A stretch of 64,000 nt of DNA from Kibdelosporangium sp040675465 (GCF_040675465.1 NZ_JBFAPA010000004.1:372001-436000), one strand, 5' to 3'. Shown: positions 41,074 to 49,963, numbered from the stretch's first letter. The notes: generated by a model not told the origin, from the sequence alone. Program-made: numbers and translations.

Positions 41074-41571
41074 ATGGACAGCACAGCTTCTCGCCCGTCG
41101 GCGATGCGGATACCGGTGGTTTTCGGCGTCGCTGCGCTGGTCGTGCTCGTCGACCAGCTGACCAAGCTCTGGGCGGTGTCGGCGTTGCCGGGCCGGGCGC
41201 CGGTGTCGTTGCTCGGTGATTTCATCCAGCTGCGGCTGTTGTACAACTCGGGTGCGGCGTTCTCGATCGGCGCGGGTTCGACGTGGATTTTCACGATCGT
41301 CACTGCGGTGGCTGTCGTGGTTCTGGTGCGGTTCGCGATGCGTCCGTCGTCCTCGTTGCAGGGTGCGGCGCTGGCGTTGCTGCTGGGTGGGGCGGTCACG
41401 CACCTGCTGGACCGGCTGTTCCGGGCGCCCGGGTTCGCGCAGGGGCATGTCGTTGACTTCATCGACTACAACGGCTGGTTCGTCGGCAATATCGCGGATG
41501 TCGCGTTGACGGTGGGCGCGGTGTTGCTGGTGGTGAGCAGCACCAAGTCGTCGCGGTCGGACGAGGACTGA
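41074..41571 (+). CDS. lspA: Lipoprotein signal peptidase II
   Basis: 165 residues with four predicted membrane helices. VVLVDQLTKLWAV, LLYNSGAAFSI, LLLGGAVTHLLDRLFR, HVVDFIDYNGWFVGNIADVALTVGAVLL match LspA boxes; the catalytic Asp pair is in DRLFR and NIADVAL. The GGALGN box reads GGAVTH here, a divergence from housekeeping LspA. It is not next to rluD or isoleucyl-tRNA synthetase genes, so it may be a second copy. It removes signal peptides from lipidated prolipoproteins in the membrane. Confidence 0.9.
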   Translation: MDSTASRPSAMRIPVVFGVAALVVLVDQLTKLWAVSALPGRAPVSLLGDFIQLRLLYNSGAAFSIGAGSTWIFTIVTAVAVVVLVRFAMRPSSSLQGAALALLLGGAVTHLLDRLFRAPGFAQGHVVDFIDYNGWFVGNIADVALTVGAVLLVVSSTKSSRSDED

Positions 41572-41578
41572 CACGTTC

Positions 41579-42178
41579 GTGGATCCGCTGGAGCTGTTGC
41601 GGCTGGAAGCGGAGACCATCTGGGGCCGGGAGGCGGGCGGTCTGGGCTGCGGGACGGTGTTCGCGACAGCGACGACCTTCGACGGCCGGACCGAACTCCT
41701 CGACGGTCATCCCGAGATCACGCCTGAGACACCGGCCATCATCACCGCCGCCCGGTGCTGGATCCTGACTCCCCCGGCTCGGCTCCCCTCCGCTCCCCCT
41801 GGGCTGGCTCTCGTGCACGACCACCGTGACCTGCGAGCACCCACCGGCTGGGACCCCGACGAGTGGCGGCTGCTGTTGGCAGGCGAGCGTGGGCCGTGGG
41901 CTGCCCTCGTAGACGACGATGACGTGGTGAGTCTGGCCCGCTGTGCGCGGCTGACCGAGCGGGCCGCTGAAGTCGGCGTACGGACCCAGGACGCGTACCA
42001 GGGCCGCGGCTTGGCCTCGATCGTGGTCCGCGCATGGGCAAAGCTCGTCGCTGCGGATGGCAGGGTGCTGTTCTACAGCGCCCTCGCAGACAACCACGCC
42101 TCCCACCGTGTTGCCGCCAAGTGCGGTGCCGAGCCGTTGGGCTTACTCTGTCGCCTCGGGATCAGCCCAACGCCGTAG
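41579..42178 (+). CDS. GNAT-like acetyltransferase
   Basis: 199 residues from GTG 41579, seven bases after lspA. The N-terminal half (LRLEAETIWGREAGGLGCGTVFATA, then ITAARCWILTPP) is not recognised. The C-terminal half has a GNAT loop: VSLARCARLTERAAEVGVRTQDAYQGRGLASIVVRAWAKLVAADGRVLFYSALADNHASHRVAAKCGAEPLG, with QGRGLA binding acetyl-CoA. It is probably co-transcribed with lspA, although no functional link is evident. The 3' end overlaps the next, convergent GNAT gene by 36 bases. Confidence 0.82.
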   Translation: MDPLELLRLEAETIWGREAGGLGCGTVFATATTFDGRTELLDGHPEITPETPAIITAARCWILTPPARLPSAPPGLALVHDHRDLRAPTGWDPDEWRLLLAGERGPWAALVDDDDVVSLARCARLTERAAEVGVRTQDAYQGRGLASIVVRAWAKLVAADGRVLFYSALADNHASHRVAAKCGAEPLGLLCRLGISPTP

Positions 42179-42700
42179 CACTGCCACGTCGGGCCACGCC
42201 ATACGCAGCCCGTTGGGTGTGCCGTTGAGGCGCGTCGGGTCTCCACCCGGCGGTGACACGGGCGCCGTCTCCACGCATGTGGCTCCGCAGGCACGGTAGA
42301 ACTGTTGGGCGGCGGTGTTCTGCTGCAGTACCCACAGGAACATGGCACTGCCCGTTGCCCGCTCGGCGATGGCTTGGGCGGCGTGGGCGACAAGGCGTCT
42401 GCCGATGCCGGTTCGGTGCTGATCGTGGATGACGTGCAGGTTGTCCACGAAGCTGCCCCACTCGGGGTCCTCGTCGAACATGACGTGGATGAAACCCACC
42501 AGCCGACCGCCGTGCTCGGCGAGGATGGTCTGGGTGTTGGCCGGGTGGGCGAGCCGGGCCGACCACACCGAGCGGCGGTCGGCCTCGACGTCGCCGTCCA
42601 GGAACGAGTCGGCGAAGGCGCCGCGGTAGTGCCGCCGCCAGCTGTCGGCGTGCAACAAGGCGATCTGGTCGGCGTCGGCTGCCCCCGCGACTCGGAACAC
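42143..42700 (-). CDS. GNAT-family N-acetyltransferase
   Basis: 185 residues: MFRVAGAADADQIALLHADSWRRHYRGAFADSFLD at the start, LVGFIHVMFDEDPEWGSFVDNLHVIHDQHRTGIGRRLVAHAAQAIAERA with the RTGIGRR acetyl-CoA loop, and LWVLQQNTAAQQFYRACGA at the end. This RimI/YjaB-like form acetylates unknown substrates. It follows the aldo/keto reductase gene with a gap of nine bases on the same strand, so the two are probably co-transcribed. Confidence 0.9.
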   Translation of the reverse strand: MFRVAGAADADQIALLHADSWRRHYRGAFADSFLDGDVEADRRSVWSARLAHPANTQTILAEHGGRLVGFIHVMFDEDPEWGSFVDNLHVIHDQHRTGIGRRLVAHAAQAIAERATGSAMFLWVLQQNTAAQQFYRACGATCVETAPVSPPGGDPTRLNGTPNGLRMAWPDVAVLRRWADPEATE

Positions 42701-42709
42701 CTCACCAGC

Positions 42710-43570
42710 TTAGGCGGCTCCGATGGCCTCAAGATCGGCCAGCGCGTCATCCGGCAGTTCGAGCGCGGCGCCGGCGATGTTCTCGCGGAGGTGGTCGGCC
42801 GAGGACGTGCCGGGGATGAGCAGGATGTTCGGTGAGCGGTGCAGCAGCCAGGCCAGGGCCACCGACATGGGTGTGGTTTCCAAGCGTGTGGCGATGTTGT
42901 GCAGGGTGTCGGACTGCAGTGGGGACATGCCGCCGAGCGGGAAGTACGGCACGAAGGCGATGCCCTGGCGTGCTGTGCTGTCGAGCAGGTCGTCGTCCTG
43001 GCGGTTGGCGATGTTGTAGAAGTTCTGGACGCACGCCACGGGCGCGATCGACTGGGCTTCGGCGAGCTGGTCGGCGTTGACGGTGCTCAGGCCGAGGTGG
43101 CGGATGAGGCCCTGCTGGCGGAGGTCGGCGAGGGCGCCGAACTGGTCGGCGATGGAGCCTGGTTCGGCTGAGTCGAAGCCGCCGACGCGCAGGTTGACCA
43201 CGTCGATCACGTCGAGGTCGAGGCGTTTGAGGTTGTCGTGGACCTGCTGTACGAGTTCAGCCGGGGTGCGGGCGTGCGGCCAGCCGCCCTGGTCGTCGCG
43301 GCGGGCGCCGACCTTGGTGACGATGTGCAGGTCGTCCGGGTAGGGCGCGAGAGCTTCGCGGATGATCTCGTTGGTGACGTGCGGGCCGTAGAAGTCGGCG
43401 GTGTCGATGTGCCGGATGCCCAGGTCGATGGCGGTGCGCAGGACGGTGATGGCGGCGTCGCGGTCCTTGGGCGGGCCGAAGACGCCCGGTCCGGCCAGTT
43501 GCATGGCGCCGTAGCCGAACCGTGGGACGGTGATGTCGGCGAGGTGGTAGGTGCCGCCAGGGAGAGTCAT
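42710..43570 (-). CDS. Aldo/keto reductase
   Basis: 286 residues. Asp and Tyr of the tetrad are in IRHIDTADFYGPHVTNEIIREAL and Lys in HIVTKVGARR; the fourth position reads DVVNLRVGG, where Asn replaces the usual His, as in a subset of bacterial AKRs. LIRHLGLSTVNADQL and IPGTSSADHLRENI complete the barrel and NADPH site. It is divergent from an XRE regulator 136 bases away, which probably controls it. Confidence 0.9.
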   Translation of the reverse strand: MTLPGGTYHLADITVPRFGYGAMQLAGPGVFGPPKDRDAAITVLRTAIDLGIRHIDTADFYGPHVTNEIIREALAPYPDDLHIVTKVGARRDDQGGWPHARTPAELVQQVHDNLKRLDLDVIDVVNLRVGGFDSAEPGSIADQFGALADLRQQGLIRHLGLSTVNADQLAEAQSIAPVACVQNFYNIANRQDDDLLDSTARQGIAFVPYFPLGGMSPLQSDTLHNIATRLETTPMSVALAWLLHRSPNILLIPGTSSADHLRENIAGAALELPDDALADLEAIGAA

Positions 43571-43706
43571 GGTTCCTTTCCGCTCGCCGGTGTCTCCGGG
43601 AGCGATGTGAAGAGTGCCCGCTCCAGTTCGGCGCTATCCAGTGCCCCGGGCATCCTGGGGGTGGCGGGACCAGGCTCGATGAGCGGAAGCCTCTTAGCAT
43701 CGAGGT

Positions 43707-44522
43707 ATGAGCAATGCGCTAGGCGAGTACTTGCGGGCGCGGCGGGAGCTGATCGATCCGGCCGAGGCGGGGCTGCGGGTCGTGGGTGTGCGCCGCACTC
43801 CTGGGCTGCGCCGTGAGGAGGTCGCCACGCTGGCCGGGATCAGCGCGGACTACTACCTGCGTTTGGAGCAGGGCCGGGACCGCAATCCGTCGCCGCAGGT
43901 GCTGGAGGCGCTGGCGCGGGTGTTCCGGTTGGACGAGGTCAGCACGCAGTACCTGCTCAGCCTGTCCAGTGCGCGCCCGGCGAAGCCGCGTCGTGAGGTG
44001 GTGCCGGCCGGGATCCGGCAGTTGCTGGACGTGATCAACCTGCCTGCGTTCGTGGAGAGCCGGACGTTCGAGGTGCTGGCCGCGAACCGGCTGGCCAGTG
44101 CCGTCTCGCCGAACATCCGGCCGGGTGTGAACCGGTTGCGCGCGATCTTCCTCGACCCGGTCGAGCAGGAGCTGTATCCGGACTGGGACAAGGTGGCGCG
44201 GGGCCTGGTCGCCGGGTTCCGTGCGTCGGTGGGCAGTGACGTCACCGATCCTCGGATCGTTCAACTGGTCGGTGAGCTGTCGCTGGGCAGCGAGACGTTC
44301 CGGAAGTTGTGGGCTCGGCACGATGTGACCGCGTTGGCCGGTGGTTCGTTGCGGCTGCACCATCCCGAGTTCGGCGAGCTGGAGTTGCGCCGGGAGAAGT
44401 TGCCGATCGCCGACTCGGGCGGGCAGATCCTGGCGATCTACCACGCCGAGCCGGGTTCCCCGGCGGCCAGTGTTTTCGAGTCGCTGACCGCCGGGGACGC
44501 GGAGATCAAGCAGGCGCGGTGA
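43707..44522 (+). CDS. XRE-family regulator with MmyB-like ligand domain
   Basis: 271 residues. EYLRARRELIDPAEAGLRVVGVRRTPGLRREEVATLAGISADYYLRLEQGRDRNPSPQVLEALARVFRLD is the HTH_31/XRE domain of this large actinobacterial family, followed by the MmyB-like PAS-type domain (FEVLAANRLASAVSPNI, ELYPDWDKVARGLVAGFRASVG, RLHHPEFGELELRREKLPI). Members repress a divergent oxidoreductase gene and respond to fatty acids or other small molecules. It overlaps the end of the rhamnosidase gene by 17 bases. Confidence 0.9.
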   Translation: MSNALGEYLRARRELIDPAEAGLRVVGVRRTPGLRREEVATLAGISADYYLRLEQGRDRNPSPQVLEALARVFRLDEVSTQYLLSLSSARPAKPRREVVPAGIRQLLDVINLPAFVESRTFEVLAANRLASAVSPNIRPGVNRLRAIFLDPVEQELYPDWDKVARGLVAGFRASVGSDVTDPRIVQLVGELSLGSETFRKLWARHDVTALAGGSLRLHHPEFGELELRREKLPIADSGGQILAIYHAEPGSPAASVFESLTAGDAEIKQAR

Positions 44523-47500
44523 ATGTGTAGGAGCCTGCTGGGAGGAAGTACGTGCCGGGCGCGGTCGGTACCGCCTGGGCTGGGAACGCGATCGCGGCAG
44601 GTTGTGTGGTCGGGACGGTGACGGTGGCCGAGGTGCCCGCGGGGATGGTCACCCGGAGGGTGAGGGTGCCGCCGGAGACCGACCAGTCGCTGGTCGCTCG
44701 CCCGTACGGCGTCTCGTAGTCAGACGTCGCCGAGGTCAGGCCACCGCCGGGTTGTGGGGCGATCCGCAGTGCCGAGTAGCCGGCGCTCGCCGGGGACAGG
44801 CCGCCGACCTGGCGGTAGAGGAAGTCGCCGACCGAGCCGAGGCCGTAGTGGTTGAACGAGTTCATGCCTGGGTCGTTGAACGTGCCGTCGGTGCGGATGC
44901 CGTCCCAGCGTTCCCAGATCGTGGTGGCGCCCTTGCTGATCATGTAGCCCCAGCCGGGGAATCCGGGTTGCAGCAGGATTTGGTAGGCGGTGTCGGCATG
45001 CCCGTGGTTCGCCAGCACTGGTAGCAGGTTCTCCACGCCGAGGAAGCCGACGGTCAGGTGGCCCCCGCTCGCGGCGACCTTGGCGGCCAGTTTGTCGGCG
45101 GAGGCCTGGACCCGGTTGGCGGGCAGCAGGTCGAAGGCCAGCGCGAGCACATAGGCGGTTTGGCTACCACTGCCTACAGTTCCGTCAGCGGCGACGAACC
45201 TGCTGGTGAACGCGGACGCCACCCGGTCGGCCAGCGTGCCGTAGGTGGCGGCTTCGCTGGTGTGCCCGCTGGCCGCGGCCATGCGCGACAGCAGCCGGGC
45301 CGACCAGCCGAAGAACGCCGTCGAGATCAGGTCCTGTGCGGTGTTGTCGTTGACGTTGAGCCAGTCGCCATAGGTCTCGTGGTTGCGGATGAGGTCGCTG
45401 CCGGAGGTGCTGCGCAGGTACTCGACCCACTTGACCATGGCGGCGAAGTGCGACTCGATGACCCGGACGTCGCCGTAGCGCTGCCAGAGCGTGTACGGGA
45501 CGATCACGCCCGCGTCGCCCCATCCGGCCTTGCCCGCGCCGTCGAGCACTCCCGGTGCGACGTCGGTGAAGGCGCCGTCGGGGTGTTGTGCGTCGGTGAG
45601 GTCGTCGGCGAACTTGCCCAGGAAGTTGCTCACGTCGACGTTGAACGTCGAGGTGGCGGCGAAGATCCCGATGTCGCCGGTCCAGCCGAGCCGCTCGTCG
45701 CGTTGCGGGCAGTCCGACGGGATGGACAGCATGTTCGAGCGTTCACCCCAGAGAATGTTGTGCTGCAACTGGTTCACCAGCGGGTTCGACGTGGTGAAGG
45801 TGCCGGTCTGGGCGCCGGTGGTCCACATCGCGCGTCCGGTGACGGTGCTCGTGGTGGGCGCCGAGGGCAGGCCGGTCAGTTCGACGTACCGGTAGCCGTG
45901 GACGGTGAACCGGGGTTCGTAGGTCTCGGTGGTTCCGGTGCCCGCCAAGGTGAACCGGTCGGTGGCCTGTGCCGCGCGGAGGTTGTCGGTGTAGATGGTG
46001 CCGTCGGGGTTGAGGACCTCGGCGTGCCGCATGGTGACGGTCGTGCCCGCGGGGCCGGTGACCACGAGGCGGTTCCAGCCGGTGAAGTTCTGGCCGAGGT
46101 CGGCCACCCACACGCCGGGTTTGGGCTGGGTGATCGCGACCGGGCGGAAGTCCTGTTGCACGGTGACACCGTTGTCCACTTGGGACACCAGGGTGGGTTT
46201 GGCGTCGGTGCGGACGGTCGCGGTGGACCAGGCGCTGTCGTTGAACCCAGGGTTGTCCCAGCCGGTGGCCGCGAGCTGGGCGTCGTAGGTCTCGCCGTGG
46301 TAGAGGTCGTCGGACCGGATCGGCCCGTCGATGGTCTTCCAGGTGCCGTCGGTGCGGACGAGCGAGGTGGTGCCGTCGGTGAAAGTCAGCTGTAGCTGCG
46401 CGGAGTACCACGGCCGTGTGCCGTAGAGCTGGTTGCCCGCAAAGCCGACGCTGCCGGAGTACCAGCCGTTGCCCAGCATGGCGCCGAGCGCGTTGTCGCC
46501 CTGGCGGATCTGCGCGGTGACGTCGTAGACCTTGTACTGCAGGCGTTTGGTGTAGTCGGTCCATCCTGGAGCGAGGACGTCGGTGCCCACGCGGGTGCCG
46601 TTGAGGCGGGTCTCCTGCAGGCCGAGCGCCGTGGTGAGCAGCCGTGCTGCCGCGACCGGTTTGCTGACGGTGAAACCCTTGCGCAGCAACGGAGAGGGCG
46701 CGCTGACGGTGACGTTCGAGCCCCACGGGCCGGTGCCGTAGGTGGTCAGTGCGCGTGCGGCGGGCCAGGCGCTGTCGTCGTAGCCGCGCTGTTGCCACCC
46801 GGCCGGGCCGGTCTGGCTGGATTTCCAGGCGCCGTCGGTGACCACGGTCGGTCCGTTCTGGACGGTGAGCTTCGCGATCACGCCGGCCGGGCTGGCGGAG
46901 GTGTTCTCGCTCTGCACCGCGATGGTGTTCGCGCCCGGGGTCAGCTTCCCGCTCAGGTCCACGACGGTCGCGCGCTTCCACGAGTCGGCCACCCGCGGCG
47001 AGGAACTCACCTGCGTGCCGTTGACCCACACGACCGCGGTGTCGTCACCGGTCACCACCAGGGACGCCTTCGCGGGCGCTGGACCGAGGTCCACCGTGCG
47101 CCGGAAGAAGCGGGTCGCGGCGGGCACTCCAGCGGCCGGATCGCCTTCGGGGTACCAGATCCAGCTCGCGCCGCTGAGGTCCGGTGTGGCCCCGGACCTG
47201 CCGATGAAGTCGCCGGTCCACTCGCTCGAGGGCGAGCGCAGGCCGGTCTCGAAGCGTTGGGTCGCGCTCCAGCCACTGACCCGCCCGTGTGCGTCCCACA
47301 CCCGCACGCGCCAGGTGTAGGCGGTCATGGAGGTGAGCGCCGGGCCGCTGTAGGTCACGTCGACCTGCTTGTCGGAGGCGACTCGTCCGCTGTCCCAGAT
47401 GTCGGTGCCGTTCTTGGACACCACGAGTTGGTAGGCGGCCTGGCGTTGCTGCACCGCCGATGAGGTCAGTTTCCAGCCGAACCTCGGTTGGGCGTCGTCG

Positions 47501-48159
47501 ATGCCCAGGGGGTCACGCTGGTGTTCGACGGTTCCGCTCGCGACGCTCAATGGTGAGGCCGCCGCCGGGTCGGGCAGGACGACGTTCTGTCCCCACGGCG
47601 CCGTGCCGTACGCGCCCAGATCCGTCACGCCTGGCCAGGCGTTGTCGGTAAAACTCGGCTGTTCCCAGCCTTCCGGGACTGTGCGTGAGGTCTTCCAGCT
47701 GCCGTCGGTGCCGACCGCGGTGGTCCCCGAGGCGGTGGTGACCTGCGCGCACCCGAGTACCCCGGCGGGACCGCCGGTGTTGCGGACGGCGACCGCGAGG
47801 GTGTTCGTGCCCGTGACCAGCGCTGGCCTCAGGTCGACCGACACCGCGGTTCGCCAGGAGTCCGCGACGCGGGTGGAGGACGCCAGCGGCTTGCCGTTGA
47901 GCCAGACATCGACGGTGTCATCACCGGCGACGACGAACCGCGCGTCGCTGACGGCGCCCGACGCGACGGTGAAACTCTTGCGGAAGTAGCGATACGCGGC
48001 CGGGGCGTCGACCCGGGGATCGCCTTCCGGATACCAGATCCAATGGGCACAGGACAGGTCGTCCGCGGCTGCGGCGACCGCCGCGGGCTGGACTAGGGGT
48101 ACTGACAGGACCACGGCGGCTGCGGCGACGACCGCTCGCCAGCTGTTCCAGAGCAGCAT
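44506..48159 (-). CDS. Secreted alpha-L-rhamnosidase (GH78)
   Basis: 1217 residues with a Sec signal peptide (MLLWNSWRAVVAAAAVVLSVPLVQPAAVAAAAD). Two similar beta-sandwich modules start near residues 38 and 331 (CAHWIWYPEGDP...YRYFRKSFTV and GASWIWYPEGDP...TRFFRRTVDL), separated by a fibronectin-like stretch (PRFGWKLTSSAVQQRQAAYQLVVS). The GH78 core follows: ETRLNGTRVGTDVLAPGWTDYTKRLQYKVYDVT, MLGNGWYSG, and the catalytic (alpha/alpha)6 barrel with SDCPQRDERLGWTGDIGIF near residue 820 and ATTIWERWDGIRTDG. It removes terminal rhamnose from plant glycans. A LacI-type palindrome lies 34 bases before the start. Confidence 0.92.
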   Translation of the reverse strand: MLLWNSWRAVVAAAAVVLSVPLVQPAAVAAAADDLSCAHWIWYPEGDPRVDAPAAYRYFRKSFTVASGAVSDARFVVAGDDTVDVWLNGKPLASSTRVADSWRTAVSVDLRPALVTGTNTLAVAVRNTGGPAGVLGCAQVTTASGTTAVGTDGSWKTSRTVPEGWEQPSFTDNAWPGVTDLGAYGTAPWGQNVVLPDPAAASPLSVASGTVEHQRDPLGIDDAQPRFGWKLTSSAVQQRQAAYQLVVSKNGTDIWDSGRVASDKQVDVTYSGPALTSMTAYTWRVRVWDAHGRVSGWSATQRFETGLRSPSSEWTGDFIGRSGATPDLSGASWIWYPEGDPAAGVPAATRFFRRTVDLGPAPAKASLVVTGDDTAVVWVNGTQVSSSPRVADSWKRATVVDLSGKLTPGANTIAVQSENTSASPAGVIAKLTVQNGPTVVTDGAWKSSQTGPAGWQQRGYDDSAWPAARALTTYGTGPWGSNVTVSAPSPLLRKGFTVSKPVAAARLLTTALGLQETRLNGTRVGTDVLAPGWTDYTKRLQYKVYDVTAQIRQGDNALGAMLGNGWYSGSVGFAGNQLYGTRPWYSAQLQLTFTDGTTSLVRTDGTWKTIDGPIRSDDLYHGETYDAQLAATGWDNPGFNDSAWSTATVRTDAKPTLVSQVDNGVTVQQDFRPVAITQPKPGVWVADLGQNFTGWNRLVVTGPAGTTVTMRHAEVLNPDGTIYTDNLRAAQATDRFTLAGTGTTETYEPRFTVHGYRYVELTGLPSAPTTSTVTGRAMWTTGAQTGTFTTSNPLVNQLQHNILWGERSNMLSIPSDCPQRDERLGWTGDIGIFAATSTFNVDVSNFLGKFADDLTDAQHPDGAFTDVAPGVLDGAGKAGWGDAGVIVPYTLWQRYGDVRVIESHFAAMVKWVEYLRSTSGSDLIRNHETYGDWLNVNDNTAQDLISTAFFGWSARLLSRMAAASGHTSEAATYGTLADRVASAFTSRFVAADGTVGSGSQTAYVLALAFDLLPANRVQASADKLAAKVAASGGHLTVGFLGVENLLPVLANHGHADTAYQILLQPGFPGWGYMISKGATTIWERWDGIRTDGTFNDPGMNSFNHYGLGSVGDFLYRQVGGLSPASAGYSALRIAPQPGGGLTSATSDYETPYGRATSDWSVSGGTLTLRVTIPAGTSATVTVPTTQPAAIAFPAQAVPTAPGTYFLPAGSYTFTAPA

Positions 48160-48192
48160 GCAGGGCTCCCCGGGCTAGGCTTGACGCGAGAC

Positions 48193-48204
48193 TGAAACGT
48201 TTCA
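48193..48204. promoter_or_regulatory. LacI-type operator of the rhamnosidase gene
   Basis: TGAAACGTTTCA is a perfect 12-bp palindrome with the central CG step typical of LacI/GalR regulators. It is 34 bases upstream of the rhamnosidase start. No LacI gene is in the window, so the regulator is encoded elsewhere. Confidence 0.7.
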
Positions 48205-48541
48205 ATCACCGTGGCCAGTGACTGTAACCACTCCGTCACCCCCGCGCAATGCTCCGAACGTCGGCGACCGACCACCATGCCGAATGCGGCGCACCCCCGC
48301 ACGCAGAGGCGATCCACGCGCGGCGGATCGGATTCATCACCGGCTGGTGGCGCTGCGCCTGCCGGACAAACGACCGAGGCGCTGACCCGCCTGGCCAACC
48401 GGATGGTGCAGTGAGGTACCACTACGGACTGTAGCTGAGGGGCGGATATCGGGTCGCATGGCTGAGGCATCGCCGGATCAGGTGGTTGTCCCTCGGCGAT
48501 GTCGACGTCCCCGTGGCGCATTCGATGCGACGAGCGCATTT
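48205..48541. other. Non-coding divergent region, no gene seen
   Basis: Frames exist on both strands but none has a ribosome site, a recognisable product or neighbour-like codon use. The stretch separates two divergent polysaccharide-degrading genes and presumably holds promoters; no clear -35/-10 pair stands out. Confidence 0.4.
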
Positions 48542-48557
48542 CTGGAAGCGTTTCCAG
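48542..48557. promoter_or_regulatory. Second LacI-type palindrome
   Basis: CTGGAA, GCGT, TTCCAG: perfect 6-bp arms round a CG-containing centre, like LacI-family operators. It lies 98 bases before the endoglucanase start and could serve either divergent gene. Confidence 0.6.
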
Positions 48558-48619
48558 TCATCGCGTCGTCCCTTGCGGGTACATCACCAGTATGTGAATT
48601 CGGCCACCGGCGGTTATTC

Positions 48620-48633
48620 TGAGAGCGCTCCCA
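48620..48633 (+). promoter_or_regulatory. CebR-like box before the endoglucanase gene
   Basis: TGAGAGCGCTCCCA differs at one position from the CebR operator TGGGAGCGCTCCCA of streptomycetes, which is released by cello-oligosaccharides. It directly follows TATTCT (48615-48620), a possible -10, and precedes the ribosome site of the GH12 gene. Confidence 0.75.
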
Positions 48634-48654
48634 TACCCTGCGAGAGGAGTTCTC

Positions 48655-49404
48655 ATGCGAAGCACCATCCGTGCCCTCACATCAGCGGTCGTGCTGGCCG
48701 CGGGCACGATCTTGACGGCCGCCGGGCCGGCCCACGCGGATGTGACCATCTGTGACCAGTTCGGGTCGACCACGATCCAGGGTCGCTATGTGGTCCAGAA
48801 CAACCGGTGGGGCAGCTCGGCGGCCCAGTGCATCAACGTCACGTCCACCGGGTTCCGGATCACGACCCAACAAGGTTCCAAGCCGACCAACGGTGCGCCG
48901 CTGTCGTACCCGTCGGTGTTCCTCGGCTGCCACTACACGAACTGCTCCCCCGGCTCGACGCTGCCGATGCAGGTCAGCCGGATCCGCAGTGCGCCGTCGT
49001 CGATCACCTACCGGTATGTGGGCGGGACGTTCGATGCCGCGTATGACATCTGGCTCGACCCGACGCCCAAGACCAATGGCGTGAACCAGATGGAGATCAT
49101 GATCTGGTTCAACCGCCAGGGGCCGATCCAGCCGGTCGGCGGCGTCACCGGCAACACCTCGATCGGCGGCCGCAGCTGGCAGGTGTGGCAAGGAAACAAC
49201 GGGTCGAACAACGTGATCTCGTACGTGGCGCCCTCGCCGATCACGTCGTGGTCGTTCAGTGTGCTCGACTTCGTCAACGACGTCCGGGCCCGTGGGCTGA
49301 TCACCACCGCGTGGTACCTGACCAGCATCCAGGCCGGCTTCGAGCCGTGGAGCGGCGGCGTGGGCCTGTCGGTCGACACCTTCTCGGCGTCCGTCAGCGG
49401 ATGA
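48655..49404 (+). CDS. Secreted endoglucanase (GH12)
   Basis: 249 residues from ATG 48655 with GAGGAG upstream. A Sec signal peptide ends near AGPAHAD. The mature protein is a single GH12 beta-jelly roll: CDQFGSTTIQGRYVVQNNRWGSSAAQCINV, then VNQMEIMIWFNRQGPIQPVG with the nucleophile Glu near 145, and TAWYLTSIQAGFEPWSGGVGL with the acid/base Glu near 229. There is no cellulose-binding module. It cleaves beta-1,4-glucan outside the cell. The CebR-like box makes cellobiose induction likely. A terminator follows seven bases after the stop. Confidence 0.93.
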   Translation: MRSTIRALTSAVVLAAGTILTAAGPAHADVTICDQFGSTTIQGRYVVQNNRWGSSAAQCINVTSTGFRITTQQGSKPTNGAPLSYPSVFLGCHYTNCSPGSTLPMQVSRIRSAPSSITYRYVGGTFDAAYDIWLDPTPKTNGVNQMEIMIWFNRQGPIQPVGGVTGNTSIGGRSWQVWQGNNGSNNVISYVAPSPITSWSFSVLDFVNDVRARGLITTAWYLTSIQAGFEPWSGGVGLSVDTFSASVSG

Positions 49405-49410
49405 CCCAGC

Positions 49411-49439
49411 CGGTGGGGCGGCCGTGCGCCGCCCCACCG
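49411..49439. terminator. Two-way hairpin terminator
   Basis: CGGTGGGGCGGC (49411-49422) and GCCGCCCCACCG (49428-49439) give a perfect 12-bp stem with a 5-base loop between the convergent endoglucanase and FBP genes. Confidence 0.85.
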
Positions 49440-49441
49440 AG

Positions 49442-49930
49442 CTAGTTGTCGGTGACCTTGGCCAGGAACCCGGTCAGCGCGGTCATCGTGCGGGAGACCT
49501 GGTCGGGCAGGCTGAGCGACTCGTTCGGGCGGCCGTCGGCGGTCTTCTTGCCCCGCAGGTACAGCGAGCAGGCCAGGTCGCTGCAGATGTAGGTGCCCAC
49601 CGAGTTGCCGAGCTGGCCACTCTTACCGGCCTTGCGGGCGGTCATCAGGGACACGCCGTTGCCGAGGTGGGTGGTCAGGCACAGCGAGCACATGCTGCGG
49701 CGCAGCTGGCCAGTGCCGGCGGCACGGCGCAGGGCGATGCCGACGATCCGCTCCCCGGTGTCGGTGACGAGGTAGGCGCGGTCGGGTGCGGCGGGGTCGG
49801 TCCAGCCGAGGAAGTCCAGGTCGTCCCACGAAAGCGACGCCAGGTCACGGGGTACGGCCAGTCGCTTCGCCTCGCCTTTGCTGCAGTTGACGAAGGATGC
49901 GCGGATCTCTTGTTCGGTGACTGGTCGCAT
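49442..49930 (-). CDS. FBP-domain (EF-G-binding, treble-clef zinc finger) protein
   Basis: 162 residues from ATG 49930. MRPVTEQEIRASFVNCSKGEAKRLAVPRDLASLSWDDLDFLGWTDPAAPDRAYLV and the cysteine pattern RRSMCSLCLTTHLGNGVSLMTARKAGKSGQLGNSVGTYICSDLACSLYLRGKK match the FBP C-terminal treble-clef zinc finger seen in FusB/FusC-like proteins that bind elongation factor G. A ribosome-linked role is inferred from the family. It is divergent from a TetR gene and a 15-bp palindrome lies between them. Confidence 0.85.
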   Translation of the reverse strand: MRPVTEQEIRASFVNCSKGEAKRLAVPRDLASLSWDDLDFLGWTDPAAPDRAYLVTDTGERIVGIALRRAAGTGQLRRSMCSLCLTTHLGNGVSLMTARKAGKSGQLGNSVGTYICSDLACSLYLRGKKTADGRPNESLSLPDQVSRTMTALTGFLAKVTDN

Positions 49931-49948
49931 GGAAACGACGCTAGCTTT

Positions 49949-49963
49949 CCTAGGGGTCCTAGG
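49949..49963. promoter_or_regulatory. TetR operator between FBP and TetR genes
   Basis: CCTAGG, GGT, CCTAGG forms a 15-bp dyad in the 66-base divergent gap. A related half-site CTCTAGG follows at 49978-49984. The TetR protein probably binds here to control both genes. Confidence 0.7.

Noticed and set aside
48211..48541. Several short frames between the rhamnosidase and endoglucanase genes
   Set aside because: They have no ribosome site, domain or coherent codon use; the region is better explained as regulatory.
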